Assembly (NCBI RefSeq): GCF_003437535.1
Contig: NZ_QSQT01000023.1
Location: 24,070-74,328 of the forward strand
DNA: 50,259 bases
Source of the DNA: Phocaeicola plebeius
GTDB lineage: Bacteria > Bacteroidota > Bacteroidia > Bacteroidales > Bacteroidaceae
Direction: 5' to 3'
Both the position numbers and the translations under genes were made by a program. The notes beneath the pieces were generated by a model. It saw only the letters and a program-made list of their open reading frames with translations, did not search any database and was not told the origin of the DNA. Positions 19,518 to 28,471 of this stretch are shown piece after piece. Each line of letters begins with the position of its first letter. The stretch's first letter is position 1.

Positions 19518-20866
19518 ACAAACGACTAATAGGGACATGTTTTTTAGCGGCAGTTTTTACTGCCGCTTTTTCTCAATCGGTATGTCCCGTTGATTTATGT
19601 AACAATAAGTTGAGAGGAAAAGAAATCTACATTCCCAAAGATTTGCAGGGAATGGATCTTCAGAACCCGGAATCCCAATGGAGCTATCACCGGATGTGCT
19701 GTACGGATAATGTGGTGGTGTTTTGGGAGAAAGGTTTCGGTAACGATTTGGCCAATCCTCCTCAGTTGGAAGGGCATGACATGCATGTAGATTTGAATAA
19801 CCTGACGGATAAACTGGGATACTTCTATACGTTCTTCCGTGACTCTTTACAGTTCACGAAACCGGGTTCGAAAAGTGACCGTTACCGGATGATGGTGATG
19901 ATTAATTATTCGCTGGAAGGAACGGCCTACGGAGGTGATTATGACCAGCAGATTGGTGCACTATGGGCGGCTCCTAATCGTATACAGGATGAGAAATTGA
20001 ACTGCGTGGCACATGAATTAGGTCATAGCTTTCAGGCACAGATTTCGTGTGACGGAGAAGGAGAGGCCTGGGGTGGCTCCGGCTTTTTCGAAATGGCATC
20101 ACAGTGGATGTTATGGCAGGTGAATCCGGACTGGCAGACGGATGAACGCTATCACTGGGAAGCTTTTACAAAGTTGACGCACAAGGCTTATCTGCACTTG
20201 GAGAATATTTATCACTCACCGTATATTCTGGAATATTGGGGGATGAAGCGAGGACGTCCGATTATTGCAGAGCTTTTCCGTCAGGGCAAGAGAGGGGAAG
20301 ACCCGGTGATGACTTACAAGCGCATGACGGGATTGTCGCAGGAAGCTTTCTGTGATGAGATGTTTGATGCCTGCCGGCATTTGATTAACTGGGATTTTGA
20401 CAGGGTGTGGAAGAATACGCGTCCTTATGCGAACAAGTACACTTGCAAGTTGACAGCCCAATCGGATGGATGGTATCAGGTGGCCGCCGAAAATTGTCCG
20501 GAGAATTATGGATTTAATGCCATTCCGCTGAGGGTACCTGAACCGGGAACAAAGGTGGAGTTGCAGTTTGAAGGAGTAAATGGAAAGCAAGGCGGATATG
20601 TATCGGTACATCCGGAAAAGGCCGGTTGGCGATATGGGTTTGTAGCCGTCAAAGCCGACGGGAAGAGTATATATGGTGAAATGTCTGCCGATAAAAAAGG
20701 AAAACTCACTTTTAAGGTGCCTGAAAACGAGAAGTTAGTATATTTGTGGTTGGTAGTGATGGGGGCACCAGAGGAGCATTGGATGAATCCTTCACCGGAA
20801 AGTGGGGAAAAAGATGCACAGTGGCCTTATCGCATCAGACTGAAAGGAACGGATTTAAAGAACTAA
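19514..20866 (+). CDS. DUF6055 putative metallopeptidase (second copy)
   Basis: This 450-residue secreted protein (signal peptide to about residue 20) is a tandem paralogue of the upstream gene. Shared blocks include HELGH at residues 167-171 followed by SFQAQISCD, the candidate third ligand in GFFEMASQWM (E193), and a C-terminal stretch starting GFNAIPLRVPEPG. It lacks the DUF4859 tail. The ATG overlaps the previous stop by four bases (ATGA), and the next gene begins 12 bases after its own stop. I infer a periplasmic or surface zinc peptidase, or a catalytically dead relative that binds peptide. The conserved site in both copies argues for activity. Confidence 0.78.
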   Translation: MNKRLIGTCFLAAVFTAAFSQSVCPVDLCNNKLRGKEIYIPKDLQGMDLQNPESQWSYHRMCCTDNVVVFWEKGFGNDLANPPQLEGHDMHVDLNNLTDKLGYFYTFFRDSLQFTKPGSKSDRYRMMVMINYSLEGTAYGGDYDQQIGALWAAPNRIQDEKLNCVAHELGHSFQAQISCDGEGEAWGGSGFFEMASQWMLWQVNPDWQTDERYHWEAFTKLTHKAYLHLENIYHSPYILEYWGMKRGRPIIAELFRQGKRGEDPVMTYKRMTGLSQEAFCDEMFDACRHLINWDFDRVWKNTRPYANKYTCKLTAQSDGWYQVAAENCPENYGFNAIPLRVPEPGTKVELQFEGVNGKQGGYVSVHPEKAGWRYGFVAVKADGKSIYGEMSADKKGKLTFKVPENEKLVYLWLVVMGAPEEHWMNPSPESGEKDAQWPYRIRLKGTDLKN

Positions 20867-20878
20867 TTTTATTGGGGT

Positions 20879-22252
20879 ATGTTTGCAAAAGAAACGTATG
20901 TCGCTCGCAGGCGGCAGTTGAAGGAGAGTGTAGGCTCCGGCTTATTGCTCTTTTTAGGGAATGACGAGTGTGGAATGAATTATGAAGACAACACGTATAA
21001 TTATCGGCAGGATTCTTCATTCCTCTATTTCTGGGGATTGTCATACGCTGGTCTGGCGGCTGTAATTGATATTGACGAGGACCGTGAAATCATTTTTGGT
21101 GATGAACTGACCATTGACCATATCGTGTGGATGGGGACGCAGCCAACTTTACACGAGAAGGCACAGCGAGTAGGAGTGACGGAAACCTTGCCACTGGCTG
21201 AACTGAAGAAGTACGTAGAGAAGGTGGTGGCACAGAAGCGTACGGTACATTATCTTCCGCCTTATCGGGCAGAGCATCGCCTGAAGCTGATGGACCTGTT
21301 AGGGGTAAAGCCGGGAGCAGAGATGCCTTCTATTCCGTTTATCAAAGGGATTGTGAACCTGCGAAATTATAAGACGGAAGAAGAGATTGCAGAGATTGAA
21401 CGCGCATGTGATGTGACGGCTGAAATGCATCTGGAGGCAATGCGTGTGTTGCGTGTCGGGATGAAGGAGCATGAGGTGGCTGCGGCATTGGAAGCGGTGG
21501 CTCAGGTGCATGGATGTAACTTGTCTTTCCCGACCATTGCTACGGTATGCGGACAGACTCTTCATAATCATTATCATGGGCATACGGTAAAGGAAGAGGA
21601 GATGTTGCTGGTGGATGCCGGAGCAGAGACGGCCATGGGGTATGCAGGTGATATGTCTTCTACTATCTGTGCGGGAAAGAAATTTACCAGTCGGCAGAAG
21701 GATATTTATGATATTCAGGTGGCTGCGCATCAGGCAGCGGTGAATGCTTTGAAGCCCGGGGTATATTTCCGTGATGTGTATGACTTGTCCTGTCGGGTAA
21801 TTTGTGAAGGCTTGAAAGGGCTGGGACTGATGAAAGGAAATCCGGCAGATGCGGTAGAACAGGGAGCACATGCCATGTTCTTCCCTTGCGGACTGGGACA
21901 CATGATGGGACTGGATGTGCATGATATGGAAAATCTCGGAGAGGTATGGGTCGGTTATGACGGACAGCCTAAGAGTACGCAGTTCGGGCGTAAGTCGTTG
22001 CGTCTGGCTCGTAAGTTGGAACCGGGTTTTGTACTGACCATTGAGCCGGGTATCTATTTTATTCCGGAACTGATGGATTACTGGAAAGCAGAGCATCGTT
22101 TTACCGATTTCATTAATTATGAGAAACTGGAAAGTTATCGGGACTTTACGGGGCTGCGTAATGAGGAGGATTACCTGATTACGGCTACCGGAGCACGGAG
22201 ACTGGGTAAGAAGATTCCTTTGACAACGGAAGAAGTGGAGGCAATGAGATGA
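20879..22252 (+). CDS. pepP: M24 aminopeptidase P (Xaa-Pro aminopeptidase)
   Basis: Aminopeptidase P removes an N-terminal residue that precedes proline. This 457-residue protein has an N-terminal AMP_N domain (about 1-130) and a pita-bread M24 domain. All five metal ligands are visible: D246 (LLVDAGAE), D258 (AGDMSS), H341 (GLGHMMGLDVHD), E389 (LTIEPGIYF) and the Glu pair at 429-430. No signal peptide is present, so it acts in the cytoplasm. It lies 12 bases after a DUF6055 gene and overlaps the transporter gene by four bases. Many Bacteroidota have such an enzyme as housekeeping, but its place here suggests use on imported proline-rich peptides. Confidence 0.93.
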   Translation: MFAKETYVARRRQLKESVGSGLLLFLGNDECGMNYEDNTYNYRQDSSFLYFWGLSYAGLAAVIDIDEDREIIFGDELTIDHIVWMGTQPTLHEKAQRVGVTETLPLAELKKYVEKVVAQKRTVHYLPPYRAEHRLKLMDLLGVKPGAEMPSIPFIKGIVNLRNYKTEEEIAEIERACDVTAEMHLEAMRVLRVGMKEHEVAAALEAVAQVHGCNLSFPTIATVCGQTLHNHYHGHTVKEEEMLLVDAGAETAMGYAGDMSSTICAGKKFTSRQKDIYDIQVAAHQAAVNALKPGVYFRDVYDLSCRVICEGLKGLGLMKGNPADAVEQGAHAMFFPCGLGHMMGLDVHDMENLGEVWVGYDGQPKSTQFGRKSLRLARKLEPGFVLTIEPGIYFIPELMDYWKAEHRFTDFINYEKLESYRDFTGLRNEEDYLITATGARRLGKKIPLTTEEVEAMR

Positions 22253-23157
22253 CGAACGATAGTAAAGCGATTGCGTGTGCCTGTGTGGCGGTGTTAAGCT
22301 GGTCGACGGTGGCCACGGCTTTCAAGATGGCCTTGCGTTATCTGACGCATTTCGAGATGTTGTGGGTGGCCAGCCTGACTTCACTGGTGATATTTGCGGT
22401 GTTGCTGACTGCACAGCGGAAATGGAGATTGCTTGGGAATCTGACTGGGAAACAATGGCTGTATTATGCCGGACTGGGACTGCTGAATCCGGTGGCTTAT
22501 TACTTGGTGCTGTTCAAGGCATACGATTTGCTTCCTGCGCAGGTGGCGCAGCCTATTAACTATGCCTGGCCGATTGTGCTGCTGATTTTATTGGCTTTGT
22601 TTGCCGGACAACCTATACCTAAGAAGAAATACATCGGTATGTTTGTTTCTTTGGCGGGAGTCGCTTTGATCTCAATCGGTACCGGATTTAACGGAGAGAT
22701 GAGTGTATCGACCGAGGGGTTTCTATTGGCGGCACTGAGTGCTGTGCTGTGGGCTACCTACTGGATGCTGAATAACCGGAATAAGGTACAGACGGATGGT
22801 AGTGTGGTTTTGTTTTTGACTTTCTTATTTGGTTCGGTTTATTTGTCAGTGGGAGCTTTGTTCTGTGGGTTGAACTTGAGCTCGCTGACCGGTGTGTTGT
22901 CGGGCATGTACGTCGGAGGATTTGAAATGGGAATTCCTTTTATTTTCTTCGGACTGGCCATGCGGAAAACTTCCAATCCGGCATTGATAAACCAGTTGTG
23001 TTACCTGTCGCCCTTCATGTCATTGTTCTTCATTTCTGTCGTGCTGGGCGAGCAGATTGTGTTTACTACTTACATCGGACTGGTGATGATTGTGTTGGGT
23101 ATCGTCTTCAATCAGTATTTCGTAAAAAGTTCCAATCAGGCAAAAATCGTCCAATAG
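22249..23157 (+). CDS. EamA/DMT-family inner-membrane transporter
   Basis: This 302-residue protein has about ten hydrophobic segments arranged as two EamA repeats, the second beginning near residue 150. Family-like stretches are AVLSWSTVATAFKMALRYL near the start and AALSAVLWATYWMLNNR near 165. Members move amino acids or small metabolites, often outward. It overlaps the aminopeptidase stop by four bases (ATGA) and is followed by a terminator, so it closes this operon. A role in exporting or balancing amino acids released by the peptidases is an inference from position only. Confidence 0.88.
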   Translation: MTNDSKAIACACVAVLSWSTVATAFKMALRYLTHFEMLWVASLTSLVIFAVLLTAQRKWRLLGNLTGKQWLYYAGLGLLNPVAYYLVLFKAYDLLPAQVAQPINYAWPIVLLILLALFAGQPIPKKKYIGMFVSLAGVALISIGTGFNGEMSVSTEGFLLAALSAVLWATYWMLNNRNKVQTDGSVVLFLTFLFGSVYLSVGALFCGLNLSSLTGVLSGMYVGGFEMGIPFIFFGLAMRKTSNPALINQLCYLSPFMSLFFISVVLGEQIVFTTYIGLVMIVLGIVFNQYFVKSSNQAKIVQ

Positions 23158-23175
23158 GATGAAAAAATAGTATAG

Positions 23176-23209
23176 AATCGCCTCTCCTGGGTGCAGGAGG
23201 GGCGATTTT
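23176..23209 (+). terminator. Terminator after the DUF6055-pepP-EamA operon
   Basis: AATCGCCTCTCCTG (23176-23189) pairs with CAGGAGGGGCGATT (23194-23207) with one G-T pair across a 4-base loop, followed by TT. Confidence 0.82.
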
Positions 23210-23297
23210 GGGATAATATTGTTATCGTTTCAGACTTCAATGGCAGAGAGTTATTCGTTTATCTTTTTTCTTTGCAATTGGAAAAATATTCTATGAT

Positions 23298-26021
23298 ATG
23301 AAAAATACATCGTTAATCGTAAGTGCTGTTTTATGGCTTTGCAGCTGTCTTTCCATGATGGCAGCCGGAAATAAAGTATATGTGGTGCAGTCGCCCGACA
23401 AGCAGTTGAAAGTAGAAATCTCTGCGGGTACGGACGGACTGATTTATTCTGTATATCATAAAGACTCTCTTATTGTTGTTGATAGTAAATTAGGGTTAAT
23501 TCAAGAAGGAAAGACACCTGCTCTGGCGGGTGGGGCGAAAGTGATTTCTGCCAAAACTAAAAAGATTTTTCAGGACATTGATGCACCTTTTTATCGCTTC
23601 AAGTCGTTTCAGGCAGTTTGCAATGAAATGAACTTGAAGCTGAAAGGTGAGTATGGAGTGTATTTCCGTGTCTACAACGAAGGAGTGGCTTATCGTTTTT
23701 ATACCTCTTCCAAAGAGGATTTGATTATCAAGAATGAAATTGCGGAATTCCGGTTTGCTGGTGATTATACAGCTTATTTGCCGTACTCTACGAATAAGGA
23801 AAAACCGATGGCAATGGCTTTTCAAAATACGTATGAGGTGAAACCGTTGTCAGAGGCTCCACAGGAACTGGCTTTTTTGCCGGTAACAGTGGATTGCAAG
23901 CAGGCGAAGGTGACACTGCTGGAGTCGGACTTGGAAGCTTATCCGGGAATGTTTGTGCAGCCGGATGGAAAGCAGGCATTGAAAGGTGTGTTTGCTCCTT
24001 ATCCGAAAAAGACGGATTTCTATCCATGGCGCAAGCAGGAGTATGTGACGGAAACGGAGGATTACATAGCACGCGTAAAAGGAAACCGTACGTATCCGTG
24101 GCGTATCCTGGCTATAACGGAGAAGGATACAGAAATGCCGGTGAATAATCTGGTATATGCGCTGGCTTCTCCTAACCGCATTGGAGACTATTCTTGGGTA
24201 AAACCGGGTAAAGTGGCTTGGGACTGGTGGAATGACTGGAACCTGAAAGGGGTACCTTTCAAGGCAGGTATTAATATGGATACATATAAGTATTATATTG
24301 ATTTTGCTTCCCGGAACGGATTGGAATATGTCGTATTGGACGAAGGTTGGTATGACCCGAAGAGTGGGGATATGCTGACAGTGATTCCTGAACTGGATTT
24401 GCCGGAATTGATTCGATATGGAAAGAGCAAGGGAGTGGAGCTGGTACTCTGGACGGTGTTCAATGTGCTGGATTCACAGTTGGATGAGGCTTGCCGGAAG
24501 TATGCTGAAATGGGAATCAAAGGCTTTAAGGTGGATTTCCTTGACCGGGATGACCAGACTGCGGTGGAAATGATTTATCGTATTGCGGCAAAGGCAGCAG
24601 AATATAAACTGATATTGGATTATCACGGTATCTATAAGCCAACCGGTTTAAATCGTACTTATCCGAATGTGGTAAATTATGAAAGCGTGTTTGGTATGGA
24701 AGAGATGAAATGGAGTGAGGTGGAGAAGAATATGCCGCTTTATGATGTGACTTTCCCGTACATCCGTTTGATGGCTGGCTATGTGGACTATACACCGGGG
24801 GCTATGCGGAACTTGTCGAAGCGTGATTTCCAGCCTATGTATTCCAGTCCCGCCAGTATGGGTACACGCTGTCATCAGTTGGCTGCTTACATTGTGCACG
24901 ATTCTCCGTTTACGATGCTGTGTGATGCACCGACAAATTATTTGAAAGAGCAGGAATGTGTGGATTTCATCAGTTCGATTCCGGTGGAAACAGATTCTAC
25001 CTTTATTTATTCAGGTAAACTTGGTGAATCAATTGTGACGGTTCGCAAAAAAGATATTAACTGGTATATCGGAGGTATGACAAACTGGGATGAGCGTGAG
25101 GTGACACTGGATTTCTCTTTCTTGGGTGAAGGGGAAAAGTATCAATGTACTTTGTTCAAGGACGGTGTCAATGCATCTCGCCAGGCAGAAGATTATGTGA
25201 AGGAAACTTTTGTGGTAGATGCCCATACGAAACTGCCTATCCATTTGGCTTCTGGAGGAGGCTTTGCCTTGAAACTGGAGCGTACTTTTGTAACGGAAGT
25301 GAAACCTTCAGCTGTGCCTGCGGGAAAAGGAATCCCTTCTTTTTATAAAAAATACTTGGAAGTAGACGGATTATATATCGTGTCATCTGATAAGGTACGT
25401 GATGAGGCTCTGGAAAAGGCGTATGAGATTGTATCGCTGATGCTGGCGAAGCGTCCGGATGTGAAGCAGTACATGGTGAGCAAAGGATGTCATGTGATGA
25501 TTATCGGTGAGCACGAAGAGGTGTGTGATTTGCCGGAATATGCGCATATCTGCAACACACCGGAGAATATCGCTTTCTGGAATAAGCGTGCCAGAGGCTT
25601 TGGCGGTGCTCCGGAAGATGACTTTTCGGCCAGCTGTGGAGAAGAGAATGTGCTGGCTTTCCCAGGTGACAAGTATGTGGGAGAAAATATCCTGATTCAT
25701 GAGTTTGCACATTTGTTCCATACCATTGGTATTGTAGGTGTAGAGCCTGATTTCAACGACCGTTTGGAGCAGTGCAGACAAAATGCCATTGCCAAGGGAT
25801 TGTGGAAGGATACGTATGCTATTTCAAATAAAGAAGAGTATTTTGCAGAATGTGTGCAGTCGTTCTTCAACTGTAACCGTTATTCGGAGACTCCGAATAA
25901 AGTACACAATGCCATGAACCGTCGTACGAAACTGAAATCGTATGATCCTGACATGTATCAGTTGCTGAAAGAGTATTTTTATGAAATTGAAATTCCGATA
26001 TTGAATGAAGTGCACCCATAA
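23298..26021 (+). CDS. GH97 alpha-glycosidase fused to a lethal-factor-like metallopeptidase domain
   Basis: The protein has 907 residues, against roughly 640-740 for ordinary GH97. Residues 1-660 hold a signal peptide, the GH97 N-terminal sandwich, the barrel and the C-terminal sheet. The barrel carries KVDFLD with D413 and NYESVFG with E462. These match the nucleophile and acid/base of the retaining alpha-galactosidase branch (BtGal97b), not the inverting SusB branch. Residues about 690-907 form an added domain with HEFAH at 801-805 and NKEEYFAE at 844-851. This is the HExxH plus ExxxE layout of anthrax lethal-factor-like zinc peptidases. It heads the third transcription unit, with GH43 16 bases downstream. 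Confidence 0.9.
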   Translation: MKNTSLIVSAVLWLCSCLSMMAAGNKVYVVQSPDKQLKVEISAGTDGLIYSVYHKDSLIVVDSKLGLIQEGKTPALAGGAKVISAKTKKIFQDIDAPFYRFKSFQAVCNEMNLKLKGEYGVYFRVYNEGVAYRFYTSSKEDLIIKNEIAEFRFAGDYTAYLPYSTNKEKPMAMAFQNTYEVKPLSEAPQELAFLPVTVDCKQAKVTLLESDLEAYPGMFVQPDGKQALKGVFAPYPKKTDFYPWRKQEYVTETEDYIARVKGNRTYPWRILAITEKDTEMPVNNLVYALASPNRIGDYSWVKPGKVAWDWWNDWNLKGVPFKAGINMDTYKYYIDFASRNGLEYVVLDEGWYDPKSGDMLTVIPELDLPELIRYGKSKGVELVLWTVFNVLDSQLDEACRKYAEMGIKGFKVDFLDRDDQTAVEMIYRIAAKAAEYKLILDYHGIYKPTGLNRTYPNVVNYESVFGMEEMKWSEVEKNMPLYDVTFPYIRLMAGYVDYTPGAMRNLSKRDFQPMYSSPASMGTRCHQLAAYIVHDSPFTMLCDAPTNYLKEQECVDFISSIPVETDSTFIYSGKLGESIVTVRKKDINWYIGGMTNWDEREVTLDFSFLGEGEKYQCTLFKDGVNASRQAEDYVKETFVVDAHTKLPIHLASGGGFALKLERTFVTEVKPSAVPAGKGIPSFYKKYLEVDGLYIVSSDKVRDEALEKAYEIVSLMLAKRPDVKQYMVSKGCHVMIIGEHEEVCDLPEYAHICNTPENIAFWNKRARGFGGAPEDDFSASCGEENVLAFPGDKYVGENILIHEFAHLFHTIGIVGVEPDFNDRLEQCRQNAIAKGLWKDTYAISNKEEYFAECVQSFFNCNRYSETPNKVHNAMNRRTKLKSYDPDMYQLLKEYFYEIEIPILNEVHP

Positions 26022-26037
26022 TAAAAGGAGGAAAAGA

Positions 26038-28452
26038 ATGAAAAAACATGTATTGACAAGTTTGTTGTTGGGTACAGTTTTGAGTACTGCTTATTCACAA
26101 AAGGTGGAATGGAATACTCCAGGTGCGGGGAATCCGTTTATTCCAGGGTATTTTGCAGACCCTACGGTAAAGAAGTTCGGAGATACATATTATGTCTATG
26201 CTACGACTGATGGTAGTGGGGCAGGGTTTGGCCCTTCGCAGGTATGGTGTAGCAAGGATTTTGAGAACTGGACCATTATGCCGATGAACTGGCCGGACAG
26301 CCACTGGATTTGGGCACCGGATGTAATGCAGCATACCGATGGCACATATCGTATGTTCTACTGTCAGCCTTGCAATGTATATGAAGGAGTTGCAGATACA
26401 CCGCGTGGACCATGGAAGAATGTACTGGGAGAAAGTGAAGCCGTATTGGTTCCCGACCGTTTTGTGAAGAATGCCATTACGCTGGATGGCCAGACGTTTG
26501 TAGACGATGACGGCTCGGTATATTTGTATTGGGGTACATGGGGTATCTATAAAGGTTTTGGCTGCGGGGCTGGAAAGATGACGTCTGATATGAAAGGTTT
26601 TGTGGAAACAAAGTTGATTCCTAATACGGAAGTAAAAGATTTCTTTGAGGCGCCGTTTGTGATGAAACGAAACGGTATCTATTATTTTATGTATTCTTCC
26701 GATTCGTGTCATGACAGCACCTATCATGTGCAGTACGCTACGAGCACGGTAGGACCGCTTGGACCTTATACATATAGAGGTACAATCCTGAAGACGTCCG
26801 CCGACGGTACAGTGCACGGACCGGGTCATCACAGCATTTTGCAGGAAGGAGATAATTATTATATCGTATACCATCGTCATGATAATCCTCATTCCAACCG
26901 TGGATTTCATCGTCAGGTTTGTATTGACAAGCTGAAATTTAATGCTGATGGTTCCATCGCTCCTATAGAAGGAACACACAGCGGAGTGGGGGCTTTTGCC
27001 AAGAGTGTATTGAAATCGAAAAACTTGGCCTATCGGAAACCGGTCAAAGCTTCTTCGTATTATGATGCCAACTTTGTGCCTGAATATGCGGTAGACGATA
27101 ATAATGGTACGTTGTGGCGTCCGAAGACAATGGGGCAGGAGTGGATTGAGATTGACTTGCAGAAGGTTGAGAATATCCGTACGGTGTGGACACAATTTGA
27201 ATATGGCACGTCGTATTATCAGTATGTAATTGAGACTTCAGTAGACGGAAAGAAGTGGGATGTTTTTGCGGATAAGCGTTCCAATTATCTGGCTGGAAGT
27301 CCGATGGTAGATTTCGGTGATGTGAAAGCACGGTATGTACGATTAACCACAACGGGAACACAGAAAAATGGTTTTGCCGGTGCTTTGTGGAACATTAAAG
27401 TGTTCGGCGAGTTTGAAACGGCATCTCCTCAGTTGTGGATGGGACTCTCGGGCTTGGACTGGAACGGTACGGAGTGGAGAAACGACGGCGGTATGCTGGG
27501 CGGTGTCTTCCAATTGAAATCCGGACAAGTTTCCCGTAAGCGTATTGACGGACAGGAGGCTATTGTGTTGGCCCCAGGTACATGCTTGGAATTTATGTCT
27601 CCGGTTGTTAATCCAAAAGAGGAGCATACAACTACAGTCTGGGTGTATGAAAATAACCGCTGGGTTTCCCAATCGGCAGACAAGTATGTACAGCGAGGAA
27701 AGGTAGTTATTCAGTCACAGGACAAGGAACTGACATTGACAAATTTCCGTTATTATAACTGGAAACAGGAAGAAGCAGAAAAGGCTTACGATGCAATTGT
27801 AGGTTTGGTACGTGTAGAGGCTTCTGATAAGATGAAAAGAGGATTGCTGGTATCTCTGGATGCAGATGATTTTGCAGTAGGTGATACGGTAGGATATATT
27901 CCGAATAAGGGAGTTGTAGAAGGTTATTTTGAGACTCAAAAGGCTCCGGTAATTGTAGAAGAACAGCAGGGTAAGAAAGCTTTCCGTTTTGAAGGCGAGC
28001 AGTTCTTCCGTTCCAGCTTTACCTTGCCGGCTACTCTTCGTGACAATGCTCCTTATACGTTGGAAGCCTGGGTGCTGAATCCGGAAATGGCTGAGAATGA
28101 ATGTGTGGCCGATTTTACCAGCTCGCACGATGAAATGGAAAAAATCATGCTGGTGAATGGCACAGAACCTCGTTGCGGAATGCTGAACCATTATGGCTGG
28201 TACGAAGATGTCGGTTATAAGGAGGCTAAGTCACTGGAAGGAAAATGGCAACATATTTATGTCGTTTTTGACGGACGTATCGAGAAGGTATATATAAACG
28301 GGCAGTTAATCAGTTCAAAAGATATTCAGCTGCTGATTAAACCGATACAATTTGTAACTTTGGGACAGAATGCAGAAGGTAACTGGCCTTTTAGCGGCTA
28401 TCTGCATGCGTTGAAGATCTGGGATGAGGCACTTCCCTTGAAAGATAAATGA
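26038..28452 (+). CDS. GH43 family arabinofuranosidase-like enzyme with discoidin and LamG-like domains
   Basis: This 804-residue secreted enzyme has the GH43 five-bladed propeller at about residues 30-325. The triad is visible: D41 in YFADPTVKK (base), D150 in ITLDGQTFVDDDG (pKa modulator) and E204 in FFEAPFV (acid). Residues about 328-466 are an F5/8 (discoidin, CBM32-like) domain. A linking beta domain follows, and residues about 605-804 look LamG-like (LEAWVLNPEM, WQHIYVVFDG). The start at ATG 26038 follows an unusually clear AAGGAGG ribosome site; an earlier ATG at 26005 would overlap GH97 and add a basic leader. GH43 covers alpha-L-arabinofuranosidases, xylosidases and galactosidases; arabinose fits the neighbouring GH127 genes. 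Confidence 0.9.
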   Translation: MKKHVLTSLLLGTVLSTAYSQKVEWNTPGAGNPFIPGYFADPTVKKFGDTYYVYATTDGSGAGFGPSQVWCSKDFENWTIMPMNWPDSHWIWAPDVMQHTDGTYRMFYCQPCNVYEGVADTPRGPWKNVLGESEAVLVPDRFVKNAITLDGQTFVDDDGSVYLYWGTWGIYKGFGCGAGKMTSDMKGFVETKLIPNTEVKDFFEAPFVMKRNGIYYFMYSSDSCHDSTYHVQYATSTVGPLGPYTYRGTILKTSADGTVHGPGHHSILQEGDNYYIVYHRHDNPHSNRGFHRQVCIDKLKFNADGSIAPIEGTHSGVGAFAKSVLKSKNLAYRKPVKASSYYDANFVPEYAVDDNNGTLWRPKTMGQEWIEIDLQKVENIRTVWTQFEYGTSYYQYVIETSVDGKKWDVFADKRSNYLAGSPMVDFGDVKARYVRLTTTGTQKNGFAGALWNIKVFGEFETASPQLWMGLSGLDWNGTEWRNDGGMLGGVFQLKSGQVSRKRIDGQEAIVLAPGTCLEFMSPVVNPKEEHTTTVWVYENNRWVSQSADKYVQRGKVVIQSQDKELTLTNFRYYNWKQEEAEKAYDAIVGLVRVEASDKMKRGLLVSLDADDFAVGDTVGYIPNKGVVEGYFETQKAPVIVEEQQGKKAFRFEGEQFFRSSFTLPATLRDNAPYTLEAWVLNPEMAENECVADFTSSHDEMEKIMLVNGTEPRCGMLNHYGWYEDVGYKEAKSLEGKWQHIYVVFDGRIEKVYINGQLISSKDIQLLIKPIQFVTLGQNAEGNWPFSGYLHALKIWDEALPLKDK

Positions 28453-28471
28453 GAATAATAACCTATAAAAT

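Noticed and set aside
23298..26021. Calling the GH97 protein SusB (starch alpha-glucosidase)
   Set aside because: The KVDF aspartate typical of the retaining branch is present, and there are no other starch genes nearby.
26095..27195. 366-codon frame antisense to GH43
   Set aside because: The plus strand encodes an intact GH43 with its triad, so the opposite frame is a by-product of codon bias.
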